Shown here one piece after another: positions 48,878-56,662 of a DNA stretch of 64,000 bases. The first letter of the stretch is position 1. Each line of letters opens with the position of its first letter. This DNA comes from Symbioplanes lichenis (GTDB lineage: Bacteria > Actinomycetota > Actinomycetes > Mycobacteriales > Micromonosporaceae). Under the pieces are notes generated by a model. It did not search any database, was not told the DNA's origin, and saw only the letters and a program-made list of their open reading frames with translations. The position numbers were made by a program, and so were the translations under genes. The DNA is taken from assembly GCF_030709675.1 (NCBI RefSeq), contig NZ_JAUZQD010000013.1, forward strand, positions 1-64,000, given 5' to 3'.

Positions 48878-49567
48878 ATGAAGGGCACCGAGACGCTCGC
48901 CGACCTGGCCTACCGGCACGTGAGCGCGGCGATCGCCGCCGGCGAGCTCGCCCCGGGGGAGAAGGTCACCGAGCGCGGCATGGCCGAGCGGCTGGCCATC
49001 AGCCCGACCCCCGTCCGCGAGGCGCTGCGCCGGCTCGAGCTCGACGGCCTCATCGAGCGCATCGGCCCGCGCACGGTTTTGGTCGCCGCGATCCGCGACG
49101 GCGCCGCCGACGACCTCGCCGAGGTGGAGGTCGGCCTGCGCGGGCTGGTCGCCCGGTTCGCCGCCCGTCACGCCACCCCCGGCCAGCTCGACGCCCTCGA
49201 CGCGATCCTCGACCGGGCCGACGACCTGCTGATCCTGCTCAAGGAGCGCCGCCGCCGGGAGCAGCCGGTCGAGCGGCACCTCGCCGAGCTGCTCGACACC
49301 ATGCAGGAGTTCAACGACACCGTGAACGCCTGCGCCCACAACCCGGTCCTCGTCCGCATGCTCGACCAGAGCCGCGTCTTCTCCCGCGCCCGGCGCCGCG
49401 AGCTGCTGCTGCGGCGGGTGGCCGAGGACGAGACGTTCGGGCTCGAGCGCTACACCAGCCACCGCGCCCTGGTCCGCGCCCTGCGCGCCGGCGACTCCGC
49501 CGAGGCCGAGCGCCTCGCGCTGCAGGACGCACAAGGCGGCCTGGAGGCTCTGCGCCGGACGTCGTAA
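48878..49567 (+). CDS. GntR family regulator (FadR-like)
   Basis: A 229-residue regulator. Winged helix at about residues 8-72 (GEKVTERGMAERLAISPTPV, REALRRLELDGLIERIGPRT) and a C-terminal all-helical FCD domain with DDLAEVEVGLRGLVARFAAR, HLAELLDTMQEFNDTVNACA and ERYTSHRALVRALRAGDSAE (His ligand of the metal in FCD domains). It faces the MFS/AtuA/DUF4387 operon across a 14-base palindrome, so it is the likely repressor of that catabolic unit, released by a carboxylic acid. Confidence 0.9.
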   Translation: MKGTETLADLAYRHVSAAIAAGELAPGEKVTERGMAERLAISPTPVREALRRLELDGLIERIGPRTVLVAAIRDGAADDLAEVEVGLRGLVARFAARHATPGQLDALDAILDRADDLLILLKERRRREQPVERHLAELLDTMQEFNDTVNACAHNPVLVRMLDQSRVFSRARRRELLLRRVAEDETFGLERYTSHRALVRALRAGDSAEAERLALQDAQGGLEALRRTS

Positions 49568-49744
49568 CCGGCTCCCCGGTGCTGGAACCGGTGGTTGCGC
49601 CCCAGGTCCTGAGCGCGAAGGAGACGGCGGTCCAGCGGGCCGCCGTCGCGGGCGTGTCGAGGAAGAAGCGCGTGAGCCAGGCCCACCATGTCCTGCGCAT
49701 CGCGCTCGGCTTCGCGCCCGGCGTCCTGGAGGCGGCGGCCCGCC
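49568..49744. other. gap without a supported gene
   Basis: Between the GntR stop and the GH38 relic no frame has both a start with a ribosome site and recognisable sequence. A minus-strand open frame from 49700 (starting RRTWWAWLTRFFLDTP) has unusual Trp-rich composition and might be another gene relic, but I cannot name it. Confidence 0.35.
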
Positions 49745-49873
49745 CGGACCACGGACCTGCTGGAGCGGGACCTGGGGCGGACGTGGGCGGGCGCGGAGAG
49801 CATCGAGCTGGAGCTGCGCCCCTTCGAGATCGTCACCCTGCGCGTCAGCCCGGCCGGCGGCGCCGAGGCGTGA
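49745..49873 (+). pseudogene. C-terminal relic of a GH38-type alpha-mannosidase
   Basis: About 42 codons read RTTDLLERDLGRTWAGAESI, then ELELRPFEIVTLRVSPAGGA, ending in TGA at 49871-49873. The DLLER...LRPFEIxTLRL pattern is the known C-terminus of family 38 alpha-mannosidases, proteins of about 1000 residues. The rest of the gene is absent. It lies next to a mannose- or sugar-type MFS/GntR locus, which may be chance. Confidence 0.65.
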
Positions 49874-49906
49874 TCGGCCTTCCGGCGAGCGACATAGGTT
49901 GGGGGT

Positions 49907-50776
49907 GTGGATCTCATCGCGAGTTGCGCGGCGTTCGTCGCGGTCAGCCGGCACGAGAGCTTTACGCAGGGTGCGGCGGCCGTGGGGATTCCGCAGCCGG
50001 TGGCCAGCCGGCGGATCGCCGGGCTTGAGCAGCATCTCGGCGCCGCCGTGCTGGAGCGGTCGTCGCGGACCGTGGCGCTCACGCCGTTCGGGCGGGACAT
50101 GCTGGCCGTCGCGCAGCGGCTCGTCGACCTGGCGGAGGCGTTCGACGATCACGCGGACCGGGCGCGGCACCGGGCCTTCGATCTCGCCGTGCCGGCCTCC
50201 GGTCCGCCGCTCGCCCTCGCGCGGCTGATCGCCGAGGGGCGGCGGCACGGGCTGTACTTCGATGTCGTGCCGGCCGGGCCGGGGGAGCGGGCCGATCTCG
50301 TACGGACGCGGGAGGTGCACGCCGCGATCACGGCCGTGCCGCCGGACGGGAGTGAGTGGGTGGTGCCGCTCGGCCTGGCGGGCGTGGCGCTCGACGAGGG
50401 CCGCCGGCTTCATCTCGAGCAGTTGCGGCCGGGCCGGGAGCCGGAGGAGGAGCCGCGCCGGGTGTGGGTGCAGCCCGAGGACGACGTGCCGCACGTCCTC
50501 GACCGCGTCATCCGGCTGGGTCACGCCGTCGGCCTGCAGGCGGGCCAGATCGTGAAGGCGCGGTCCGTGCCCGGTGCCGTCGCACGGGCGCTCGGCGGGG
50601 CTGATCTGGTCCTGTGCTCCCGGGCGGAGGCCGAAGTCTTCGGGCTGGACTGGCGGCCGGTCGGGGAGGAGGCCTTCGCGCGGGGCTACGACGTGGTGTC
50701 CGCCTCGCCCGGCGACGGCAGAAGACTGCGCACCGCCTTGCCGGCCGCCATCGCCGCCTGTGTCGGTGCGGCATGA
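49907..50776 (+). CDS. LysR family transcriptional regulator
   Basis: A 289-residue regulator. N-terminal helix-turn-helix (LIASCAAFVAVSRHESFTQG, PQPVASRRIAGLEQHLGAAV) and a periplasmic-binding-protein-like effector domain (AFDLAVPASGPPLALARLIA, and on to ADLVLCSRAEAEVFGLDW). The GTG at 49907 follows GGTTGGGG. Its stop overlaps the ATG of the next gene as ATGA, so regulator and serine hydrolase are translated together. Paired LysR/class-A-like serine hydrolase arrangements resemble the AmpR or BlaA/BlaL logic, which is only an analogy. Confidence 0.88.
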   Translation: MDLIASCAAFVAVSRHESFTQGAAAVGIPQPVASRRIAGLEQHLGAAVLERSSRTVALTPFGRDMLAVAQRLVDLAEAFDDHADRARHRAFDLAVPASGPPLALARLIAEGRRHGLYFDVVPAGPGERADLVRTREVHAAITAVPPDGSEWVVPLGLAGVALDEGRRLHLEQLRPGREPEEEPRRVWVQPEDDVPHVLDRVIRLGHAVGLQAGQIVKARSVPGAVARALGGADLVLCSRAEAEVFGLDWRPVGEEAFARGYDVVSASPGDGRRLRTALPAAIAACVGAA

Positions 50777-51654
50777 GAGCGATCCGCGACGCGCGGGAGG
50801 CTCTGCGGGCGGCCGGGCTGCGCGGCTCGTTCCTGGTGCGCGACCTCGGCTCAGGCGCCGAGATCGACGTCGACGCGGACGTCGTCTTCCCGGTGGCGTC
50901 GCTGGTCAAGGTGCCGCTGGCGGTCGCCACCCTGGAACGTGTGGCGCGCGGCGAGCTGGACGGCGCCCGGCGCGTCGAGGTCGAGCCCGGGCGGGTGACG
51001 ACCCCGGGACCGACCGGGCTCAGCAAGTTCCGGCACCCGGCGCTGGTCGCGCTCGACGACCTGGTCTATCTGGCCGTGGCGATCAGCGACAACGTGGCCG
51101 CCGACGCGCTGTTCGAGCTCACCCCGCCCGCGGCGGTCGAGGCGGAGCTGCGCCGGCTGGGGATCGAGGGCATCGCCGTACGCCACCCGGCCGGGCAGCT
51201 GATGGACACCCCGTCGGAGCGGTTCCGGCCGGGCGAGGTGCACCTGGCCCACGAGCTGGCCGTGAACGCGGGGCCCGCCGTCGCCCAGCTCGACGTGACG
51301 CGGGCGAACACCGGGACGGCCCGGTCGTACGCCGACCTGCTCACCGCCCTCTGGCGGCCGGACACCATCTCGGCGCCGGTCGCGGCGCGCGTGCGGGAGC
51401 TGCTGGCGGCCAATGTCGTACGGCATCGGCTGGCTCCTGATCTCAGCTCGGACGCGTCGCTCTGGTCCTCCAAGACAGGCACCCTGCTCAACCTGCGGCA
51501 TGAGGCCGGCGTGGTCGAGCACGCCGACGGCCGGGCGTTCGTGGTGGTGGCGATGACCGAGTCGCGGGTTCCCGCAGCGGTGCAGACGGCGGTCGAGACG
51601 CTGATGGGTCGCGTTGCGCGGAACCTGCGGGACGCGCTGCGGCGAGCCGGGTGA
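50773..51654 (+). CDS. class A beta-lactamase-like serine hydrolase
   Basis: A 293-residue protein with the three catalytic motifs of class A beta-lactamases: S43-x-x-K46 in VASLVKVPL, S105-D106-N107 in AVAISDNVAADAL and K234-T235-G236 in WSSKTGTLLNL. No signal peptide is present; the chain starts directly with a helix (RAIRDAREALRAAGLRGSF), so the protein is probably cytoplasmic. The omega-loop Glu motif (ExxLN) that deacylates penicillins in true enzymes is not recognisable; the corresponding area reads MDTPSERFRPGEVHLAHEL. It may be an esterase, a penicilloyl-binding protein or a weak lactamase. It overlaps the LysR gene by four bases. Confidence 0.8.
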   Translation: MRAIRDAREALRAAGLRGSFLVRDLGSGAEIDVDADVVFPVASLVKVPLAVATLERVARGELDGARRVEVEPGRVTTPGPTGLSKFRHPALVALDDLVYLAVAISDNVAADALFELTPPAAVEAELRRLGIEGIAVRHPAGQLMDTPSERFRPGEVHLAHELAVNAGPAVAQLDVTRANTGTARSYADLLTALWRPDTISAPVAARVRELLAANVVRHRLAPDLSSDASLWSSKTGTLLNLRHEAGVVEHADGRAFVVVAMTESRVPAAVQTAVETLMGRVARNLRDALRRAG

Positions 51655-51692
51655 GCGCCCGCGGGAGCCACCGCAGCTATTGATGTCGGACG

Positions 51693-53015
51693 ATGGAAGG
51701 CGATAATCGGCGGGTGCGGATCGTGATCGTGGGCGCGGGACCGGTCGGGCTGTTCGCCGCGATCGCCCTGGGGCGGCGCGGACATCGGGTGGACGTGGTG
51801 GAACGCGATCCCGGGCCGGGGGCCGGGCGGAGGGAGCGCCGGGGCGTGCCGCAGTTCGGCCATCCGCACTGGTTCCGGCGGCCCGTCGCCGACGCCTTCG
51901 CCGAGGAGATGCCGGATGTCGACGCGGCCTTGGCGCGGGCCGGCGCACATCATGTCCGGAGCCGCGAACGCGACGAGATCGCGGGCATCCGGTGCCGCCG
52001 GAGCACTTTGGAGCGGGTCCTGCGGCAAGTCGCGGCCGGAGAGAAGACACTGACTCTCCGGCATGGAACCGCTGTCCGTGTTCTGCACCACGGGGGCCGC
52101 GCGACGGGCGTCCAGCTGAGAGACGGCGTGGCCGAGGCCGATCTGGTCATCAACGCCGCCGGCGCGTCCGGGCGCTACGCCGACGAGTTCCGTGCCCCGG
52201 CGGAGCGGGTGGACAGCGGCATGTCCTATCTGTCGAGGCACTACCGGATCCGGCCGGGAGCCGGCAGCGGCCCGATCAACTCGCCGCTGGGCTTCTTCCA
52301 GTTCTTCGACGGCTTCGCCGCTGCCGTCTTCCTCCAGGACGGTGACACGATCGGTGTTGTCGTCATCCGGCCGACGGCCGACGAGCGCCTGGCGGCGTTG
52401 CGGTCACCGCGGGTGTTCGACGCCGCCGCCCGCGCGATCCCCGGTCTCGACCGGTGGACGAGCCCGGCGTGCAGCCGGCCGCTGACCTCCGTGTTGTCCG
52501 GTGGCACCATGCGAAGCCTGTACCGGGGCCAGCTCGACGATCAGGGCGCCGTCGGGCTCCCGGGCCTGCTCCACCTCGGCGACGCGGTGTGCGTCACCAA
52601 TCCGATCTCCGGCCGGGGCGTCGCCACCGGTCTTCTGCAGGCGCGGCAGCTTGTCGGCAGTCTCGACGGGGTGCGGGGGATCGGCGATGCCACCCTCGCC
52701 TTCGACGCCTGGTGCGTCCGGAACATCCGGCCCTGGTACGACGATCATGTCGCCTGGGACGCCGATCTGCTCGGGCAATGGACCGGCGACACCGGTGGTC
52801 TCCCGGCCGGACCGTTGACCTCCGGGCGCATCTTCCTCGCCGCCTTCGCCGACCGGGACCTCAAGAAGGTCGTCAGCGACTACAGCGAGATGAGAATTCT
52901 GCCGACGGCGCTCGCGGCGGTCGAACCGCGCGCGCGGGAGATCCTGACCAGCGGCTGGCAGCCACCGCGCTACGAAGGACCGACCCGGGACGAGCTCGCG
53001 CGGCTCGTCACCTGA
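51693..53015 (+). CDS. FAD-dependent oxidoreductase (monooxygenase-like)
   Basis: A 440-residue flavoprotein. The dinucleotide motif is VRIVIVGAGPVGLFAAIALG with the acid in VDVVERDPG; the GVPQFGHPHWFRRPVADAFA region and LHLGDAVCVTNPISGRGVAT (FAD phosphate motif GD) match the geranylgeranyl-reductase/halogenase-like PHBH group. There is no CYP or reductase partner. Start ATG 51693, with a second possible GTG at 51714. The end converges with and overlaps pduO by eight bases. Whether it acts in the cobalamin locus or independently cannot be seen. Confidence 0.82.
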   Translation: MEGDNRRVRIVIVGAGPVGLFAAIALGRRGHRVDVVERDPGPGAGRRERRGVPQFGHPHWFRRPVADAFAEEMPDVDAALARAGAHHVRSRERDEIAGIRCRRSTLERVLRQVAAGEKTLTLRHGTAVRVLHHGGRATGVQLRDGVAEADLVINAAGASGRYADEFRAPAERVDSGMSYLSRHYRIRPGAGSGPINSPLGFFQFFDGFAAAVFLQDGDTIGVVVIRPTADERLAALRSPRVFDAAARAIPGLDRWTSPACSRPLTSVLSGGTMRSLYRGQLDDQGAVGLPGLLHLGDAVCVTNPISGRGVATGLLQARQLVGSLDGVRGIGDATLAFDAWCVRNIRPWYDDHVAWDADLLGQWTGDTGGLPAGPLTSGRIFLAAFADRDLKKVVSDYSEMRILPTALAAVEPRAREILTSGWQPPRYEGPTRDELARLVT

Positions 53016-53586
53016 TCGCCGGGTCGTCCGGCCGGCCCGCGGCGCCGGGCTGTCCCACGTCCTTGGCCGCGAGGTGCGAGGACTCCTGCCAGCGGGCCAG
53101 GATCCAGAGCAGATCGGAGAGCCGGTTCAGGTAGGGCAGCGCGAGCGAGCCGGGCCGGGCCGCCGCGATGCTCTCGCGTTCCGCCCGCCGCGTGACCGTG
53201 CGAGCCACGTCCAGGGCCGCCGAGACGCGGTTCTGGCCGGGAATGAGGAATTCCTTCGGCTGGACGAAGCGGGCGCCGATGTCGTCGATGAGATCTTCCA
53301 GCCGGGACACCATCTCGTCGGACACCAGGGTCTCGCCGGGCCGCCCCTTGCCGGCCCGGTCCGGGTTGAGCGCGAGCTCGGCCATGAGCACCCACAGGGC
53401 CCGGGCGATCTCGACCAGGATGTCGTCGAGCTCGCCCGGCTCGATCTCGGCCCGGACCAGCCCGATGAACGCCTGCGCCTCGTCGACCGCGCCGTAGGCG
53501 CGGGGCTGGGGGGCGTCCTTGGCGACACGGCCGCCGTAGAAGAGTCCGGTCGTCCCGTCGTCCCCGCGTTTTGTATAGATTTTCAC
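53008..53586 (-). CDS. PduO-type ATP:cob(I)alamin adenosyltransferase
   Basis: A 192-residue trimeric enzyme that transfers adenosine from ATP to cob(I)alamin or cobinamide. The N-terminal KIYTKRGDDGTTGLFYGGRV is the ATP-binding signature, followed by YGAVDEAQAFIGLVRAE, RVSAALDVARTVTRRAER (family motif with Arg and Glu contacts) and LPYLNRLSDLLWILARW at the end. The ATG at 53586 lies 10 bases after the flavin monooxygenase stop, so it is the last gene of the minus-strand cobalamin operon. Confidence 0.92.
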   Translation of the reverse strand: MKIYTKRGDDGTTGLFYGGRVAKDAPQPRAYGAVDEAQAFIGLVRAEIEPGELDDILVEIARALWVLMAELALNPDRAGKGRPGETLVSDEMVSRLEDLIDDIGARFVQPKEFLIPGQNRVSAALDVARTVTRRAERESIAAARPGSLALPYLNRLSDLLWILARWQESSHLAAKDVGQPGAAGRPDDPAIR

Positions 53587-53595
53587 CGCCTCATG

Positions 53596-54657
53596 CTAAC
53601 AATCGGGCGAGGGGCCGGAGCCGGTCGCGGATCGCACCAGCGGGATGACGCGCTTCCCGAAGACCTCGGTGTCCAGGGCCGGGTCCAGGCCGTTGATCCG
53701 GAAGCCGGTGATGCCCAGCCGCACATAGTCCAGAATTGCCTCGGCGACGGTTCGCGGGCTGCCGACGAGTGCTCCGAGGGTGGCACCCCAGGACGCCGCA
53801 CGCGCTGTCCACATCGCTCGGTCGTGGTGCCGGCCTCGCGCATGGGCTGCCCGGAGCCGGTTCTCGCCGGCGGTGAAGTCAGGCTGCGGCACGCTGTCCG
53901 ACTCCCCGCCGGATCGCGCCAGGAGGGCTTCCGCCCGTTCCCGGGCCGCGTCGTCGGTGTCACCGAGGATCACCGAGAGCCGGACGACGAAGCCGGGCGC
54001 GCCGGCTCGCCCGGCGTCGCGTGCCGTCCGCCGGACCGAGGACACCATCTCGGCGCAGCCGGCGAGTGGCTCGCCGAAGAAGGCGTGGTGGTCCGCGTGC
54101 CGGGCGGCGACGGTGCGGGCCGCCTCGGACGAGCCGGCCAGGTAGAGCGGGATACGTGGTTGCTGAAGCGGCCGGACGCGGGGCGCGAAGTCCTCGAAGC
54201 GGTAGTACGTGCCCGCGTGCGAGAACGGCTCCTCCGCGGTCCAGGCCGCCGTGAGCACCTCGATGTACTCGGCGGCCCGCGCGTACCGCTCGTCCTTCTC
54301 GGAGTAGTCACCCTCACGCCGTGCGTCGCCCTCCCGGGCGCCACCGCACACCAGGTTCACGCTCACCCGCCCGCCGGTGATGTGGTCGAGCGTGGCGAAG
54401 GTGCGGGCGGCGAGGGTGGGAAAGACGATGCCCGGCCGGTGAGCGACGAGCATCCGGATCCGATCGGTCCGGGCGGCGGCGTACGCGGCGATCTGCACGG
54501 GGTCGGGACTCTCCGGGCCGTAGCCGACCAGGATGCTGTCGAACCCGAGCTGCTCCTGGAAGACGGCCATCTCCCGGATGTGCCCGAGATCGATGACGGC
54601 GGCCGGGTCCCGGCGCCAGTCGGCCGACTCGGTGTAGCCGATGAACTCGATCGCCAC
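53596..54657 (-). CDS. luciferase-like FMN-dependent monooxygenase (SsuD type)
   Basis: A 353-residue enzyme of the bacterial-luciferase/alkanesulfonate monooxygenase class: EFIGYTESADWRRDPAAVID, FDSILVGYGPESPDPVQIAA, RMLVAHRPGIVFPTLAARTF, HITGGRVSVNLVCGG, EGDYSEKDERYARAAEYIEV and LYLAGSSEAARTVAARHADH. SsuD homologs oxidise sulfonates, but here the gene is embedded between cobQ and pduO in a cobalamin operon, with no sulfonate transporter near. It may process a cobamide ligand or be a passenger. GTG start at 54657 after GAGGGAG. Confidence 0.88.
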   Translation of the reverse strand: MAIEFIGYTESADWRRDPAAVIDLGHIREMAVFQEQLGFDSILVGYGPESPDPVQIAAYAAARTDRIRMLVAHRPGIVFPTLAARTFATLDHITGGRVSVNLVCGGAREGDARREGDYSEKDERYARAAEYIEVLTAAWTAEEPFSHAGTYYRFEDFAPRVRPLQQPRIPLYLAGSSEAARTVAARHADHHAFFGEPLAGCAEMVSSVRRTARDAGRAGAPGFVVRLSVILGDTDDAARERAEALLARSGGESDSVPQPDFTAGENRLRAAHARGRHHDRAMWTARAASWGATLGALVGSPRTVAEAILDYVRLGITGFRINGLDPALDTEVFGKRVIPLVRSATGSGPSPDC

Positions 54658-54697
54658 CGGTCGCTCCCTCACACTCGCGAATCTGACGGGCCATCGG

Positions 54698-56662
54698 TCA
54701 GGACAACAGGTCGGCCACGGCGGCGAAGTCGATGTGGTCACGCACCCCGTCCGCCATCCGGTCGAGCACGTCGTCCAGGGGGCGCTGCCGCGCCTGCGGG
54801 CCGACGAGGTTGCGTACCACTTCCGGATCCTCGAGCAGGCCGTGGACGTACAGAGCAAGGATGTTGCCGTGCTGATAGCCGGCGCCGCCGGGCAGAGCGG
54901 GCCGGACGCCGGTCCCGGCCCGCACACTCCGGCCGTGCCGGATCTCGTAGCCGCTGAACCGGAGACCGGTCAGCCAGGCCCACCAGCCCCGCAGAGGGCC
55001 GAACCGGAACTCGCCGGCGCGCTGTGCCTTGTCGGCCCGGAACATCGTGTCGACCGGCAGGAGGCCGAGCCCGGCGGTGCTGCCTCGCCGCTCGACGCCC
55101 GCCGGATCCTCGATCCGCCGCCCGAGCATCTGGAGCCCGCCGCAGATCGCGAGGATCGGCCGGCCGTCGGCGGTGCGCTCGCGGATCACGGGCTCCAGAC
55201 CCGACGCGCGAAGCCAGGCGAGATCCGCCTGTACGTCTCGCGAGCCGGGAAGTATCAGCAGATCGACACCCTCCGCGGCGCCGGCGTGCCGGATCCAGGA
55301 CAACCTCGCTCCGGCCCGGAGAACGGCGGCGAACTCGTCACTGTTCGCCATGCGGGGGTACGCCACGATCCCGATGTGCGGACCGTCCGCCGGCCCCGCG
55401 TCGGCGAGGGCCGCGGAGTCCTCACGGGGGAGGACCGCGTCGAGCACGGGGACGACGCCGAGGGTCGTCATCCCGTAGCGGTGGCGCAGGAACTCCGCGG
55501 AGGACAGCAGGTGGTCGGGCCGCGTGGCCGGGAAGTACTTGTTGAACAGAACTCCGCGTACCCGTGCGCGATCCTCGGCGGTCATCAGATCGAGAGTGCC
55601 CACGCAGTGGGCGACCGCACCCCCGCGGCCGGCGTCGGCGACCAGCAGGACCGGCGCGTCGGCGTGGCGGGCCAATCGCATGTTGACGACGTCGTTGCGG
55701 GAGAAACCGGGCTCGGCGGGGCTGCCGGCGCCCTCGGCGACGATCACGTCGAAGTCCTCGCGGAGGCTGTCGAGCGCGTCCGTGACGGCCGGCCACAACA
55801 GTGGCTTGCGGAAGCGCCAGGGCACGCCGGTCAGGTCGGGGCGGGGGCGGCCGAGCACGACCGGGACCGTCCGGTCGCGGTGCGGCTTGAGCAGAATCGG
55901 GTTCATCCGGACGTCCGGCACGACACCGGCCGCTAGGGCCTGCACATACTGGGCGACTCCCAGCTCGCCGCCGTTCACCACCCGGGCGTTGTTCGAGATG
56001 TTCTGCGCCTTGAAGGGGGCGGCCCGGACGCCGGCCCGGGACAGCAGCCGGAGCACGGCGGTGACGAGGAAGGACTTGCCGGCGTCGCTCTGCGTCCCCT
56101 GGATCATCAGCGTCCGCGCCGGGCGCCGGGCCCGGGGCCGGCGAGCCGGCCGGGCCTCGAGGCGGCCGGGCGCCCGCTCCTCCCCGCCGGGAATCAGGAG
56201 AGCCGGCGCGGTCGCGGCGATCCGCAGCAGCTCGCGGCAGAGCTCCGGGGCATTCCCGGGCGCCGGCGTGGGGACGGCCGGGCCGATCGTCCGCAAACCT
56301 TCGAACGACTTCGCCGGACCGACGGCGACGACGGGCGTCCGGGTCTGTTCGCCGAGCTGGTTGATCGCCGGCACGTCGGCGTCCGTACCGAGGCGGGCCA
56401 CGATGAGGTGGAGGCTGTCCTGTTCGTTGAGGGCGGCGTCGTCGGTGATCGGCCGGAGCGGGGCCGGTCCGGCCGCGGCGGCGAGATCGTGGAGCAGCGG
56501 CCGTACGGGCCGGTCCCGCACCGACAGATCCCAGCGGTCGAGCTCCTGCCCGAGCCAGCGGACCGCCGCCCGCACGTCGTCACCCGCACCGGCCTCCACG
56601 AGGATCAGCCGGGGGCTGCCGAGGACGGCCCCGGGCTCGTCCCTGTCGTCGCCGGCCGTCAC
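54698..56662 (-). CDS. cobQ: cobyric acid synthase-like protein with extra N-terminal domain (CobQ copy 1)
   Basis: A 654-residue fusion. Residues 1 to about 160 form an unrecognised alpha/beta domain (PRLILVEAGAGDDVRAAVRW, LIVARLGTDADVPAINQLGE), then a Pro/Arg linker (RPARRPRARRPAR) leads to a complete CobQ: P-loop MIQGTQSDAGKSFLVTAVL, FKAQNISNNARVVNGGELGV, MNPILLKP, and the amidotransferase with Cys in AICGGLQMLG, the GYEIRHG His region and the final LYVHGLLEDP. CobQ amidates cobyrinic-acid side chains with glutamine and ATP. Its GTG start overlaps the stop of copy 2 as GTGA. Usual CobQ length is about 480-510, so the extension is novel-looking. Confidence 0.85.
   Translation of the reverse strand: MTAGDDRDEPGAVLGSPRLILVEAGAGDDVRAAVRWLGQELDRWDLSVRDRPVRPLLHDLAAAAGPAPLRPITDDAALNEQDSLHLIVARLGTDADVPAINQLGEQTRTPVVAVGPAKSFEGLRTIGPAVPTPAPGNAPELCRELLRIAATAPALLIPGGEERAPGRLEARPARRPRARRPARTLMIQGTQSDAGKSFLVTAVLRLLSRAGVRAAPFKAQNISNNARVVNGGELGVAQYVQALAAGVVPDVRMNPILLKPHRDRTVPVVLGRPRPDLTGVPWRFRKPLLWPAVTDALDSLREDFDVIVAEGAGSPAEPGFSRNDVVNMRLARHADAPVLLVADAGRGGAVAHCVGTLDLMTAEDRARVRGVLFNKYFPATRPDHLLSSAEFLRHRYGMTTLGVVPVLDAVLPREDSAALADAGPADGPHIGIVAYPRMANSDEFAAVLRAGARLSWIRHAGAAEGVDLLILPGSRDVQADLAWLRASGLEPVIRERTADGRPILAICGGLQMLGRRIEDPAGVERRGSTAGLGLLPVDTMFRADKAQRAGEFRFGPLRGWWAWLTGLRFSGYEIRHGRSVRAGTGVRPALPGGAGYQHGNILALYVHGLLEDPEVVRNLVGPQARQRPLDDVLDRMADGVRDHIDFAAVADLLS

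Noticed and set aside
49568..49744. A Trp-rich minus-strand frame from 49700
   Set aside because: No stop before it runs antisense to the GntR gene and no ribosome site; not called as a gene.
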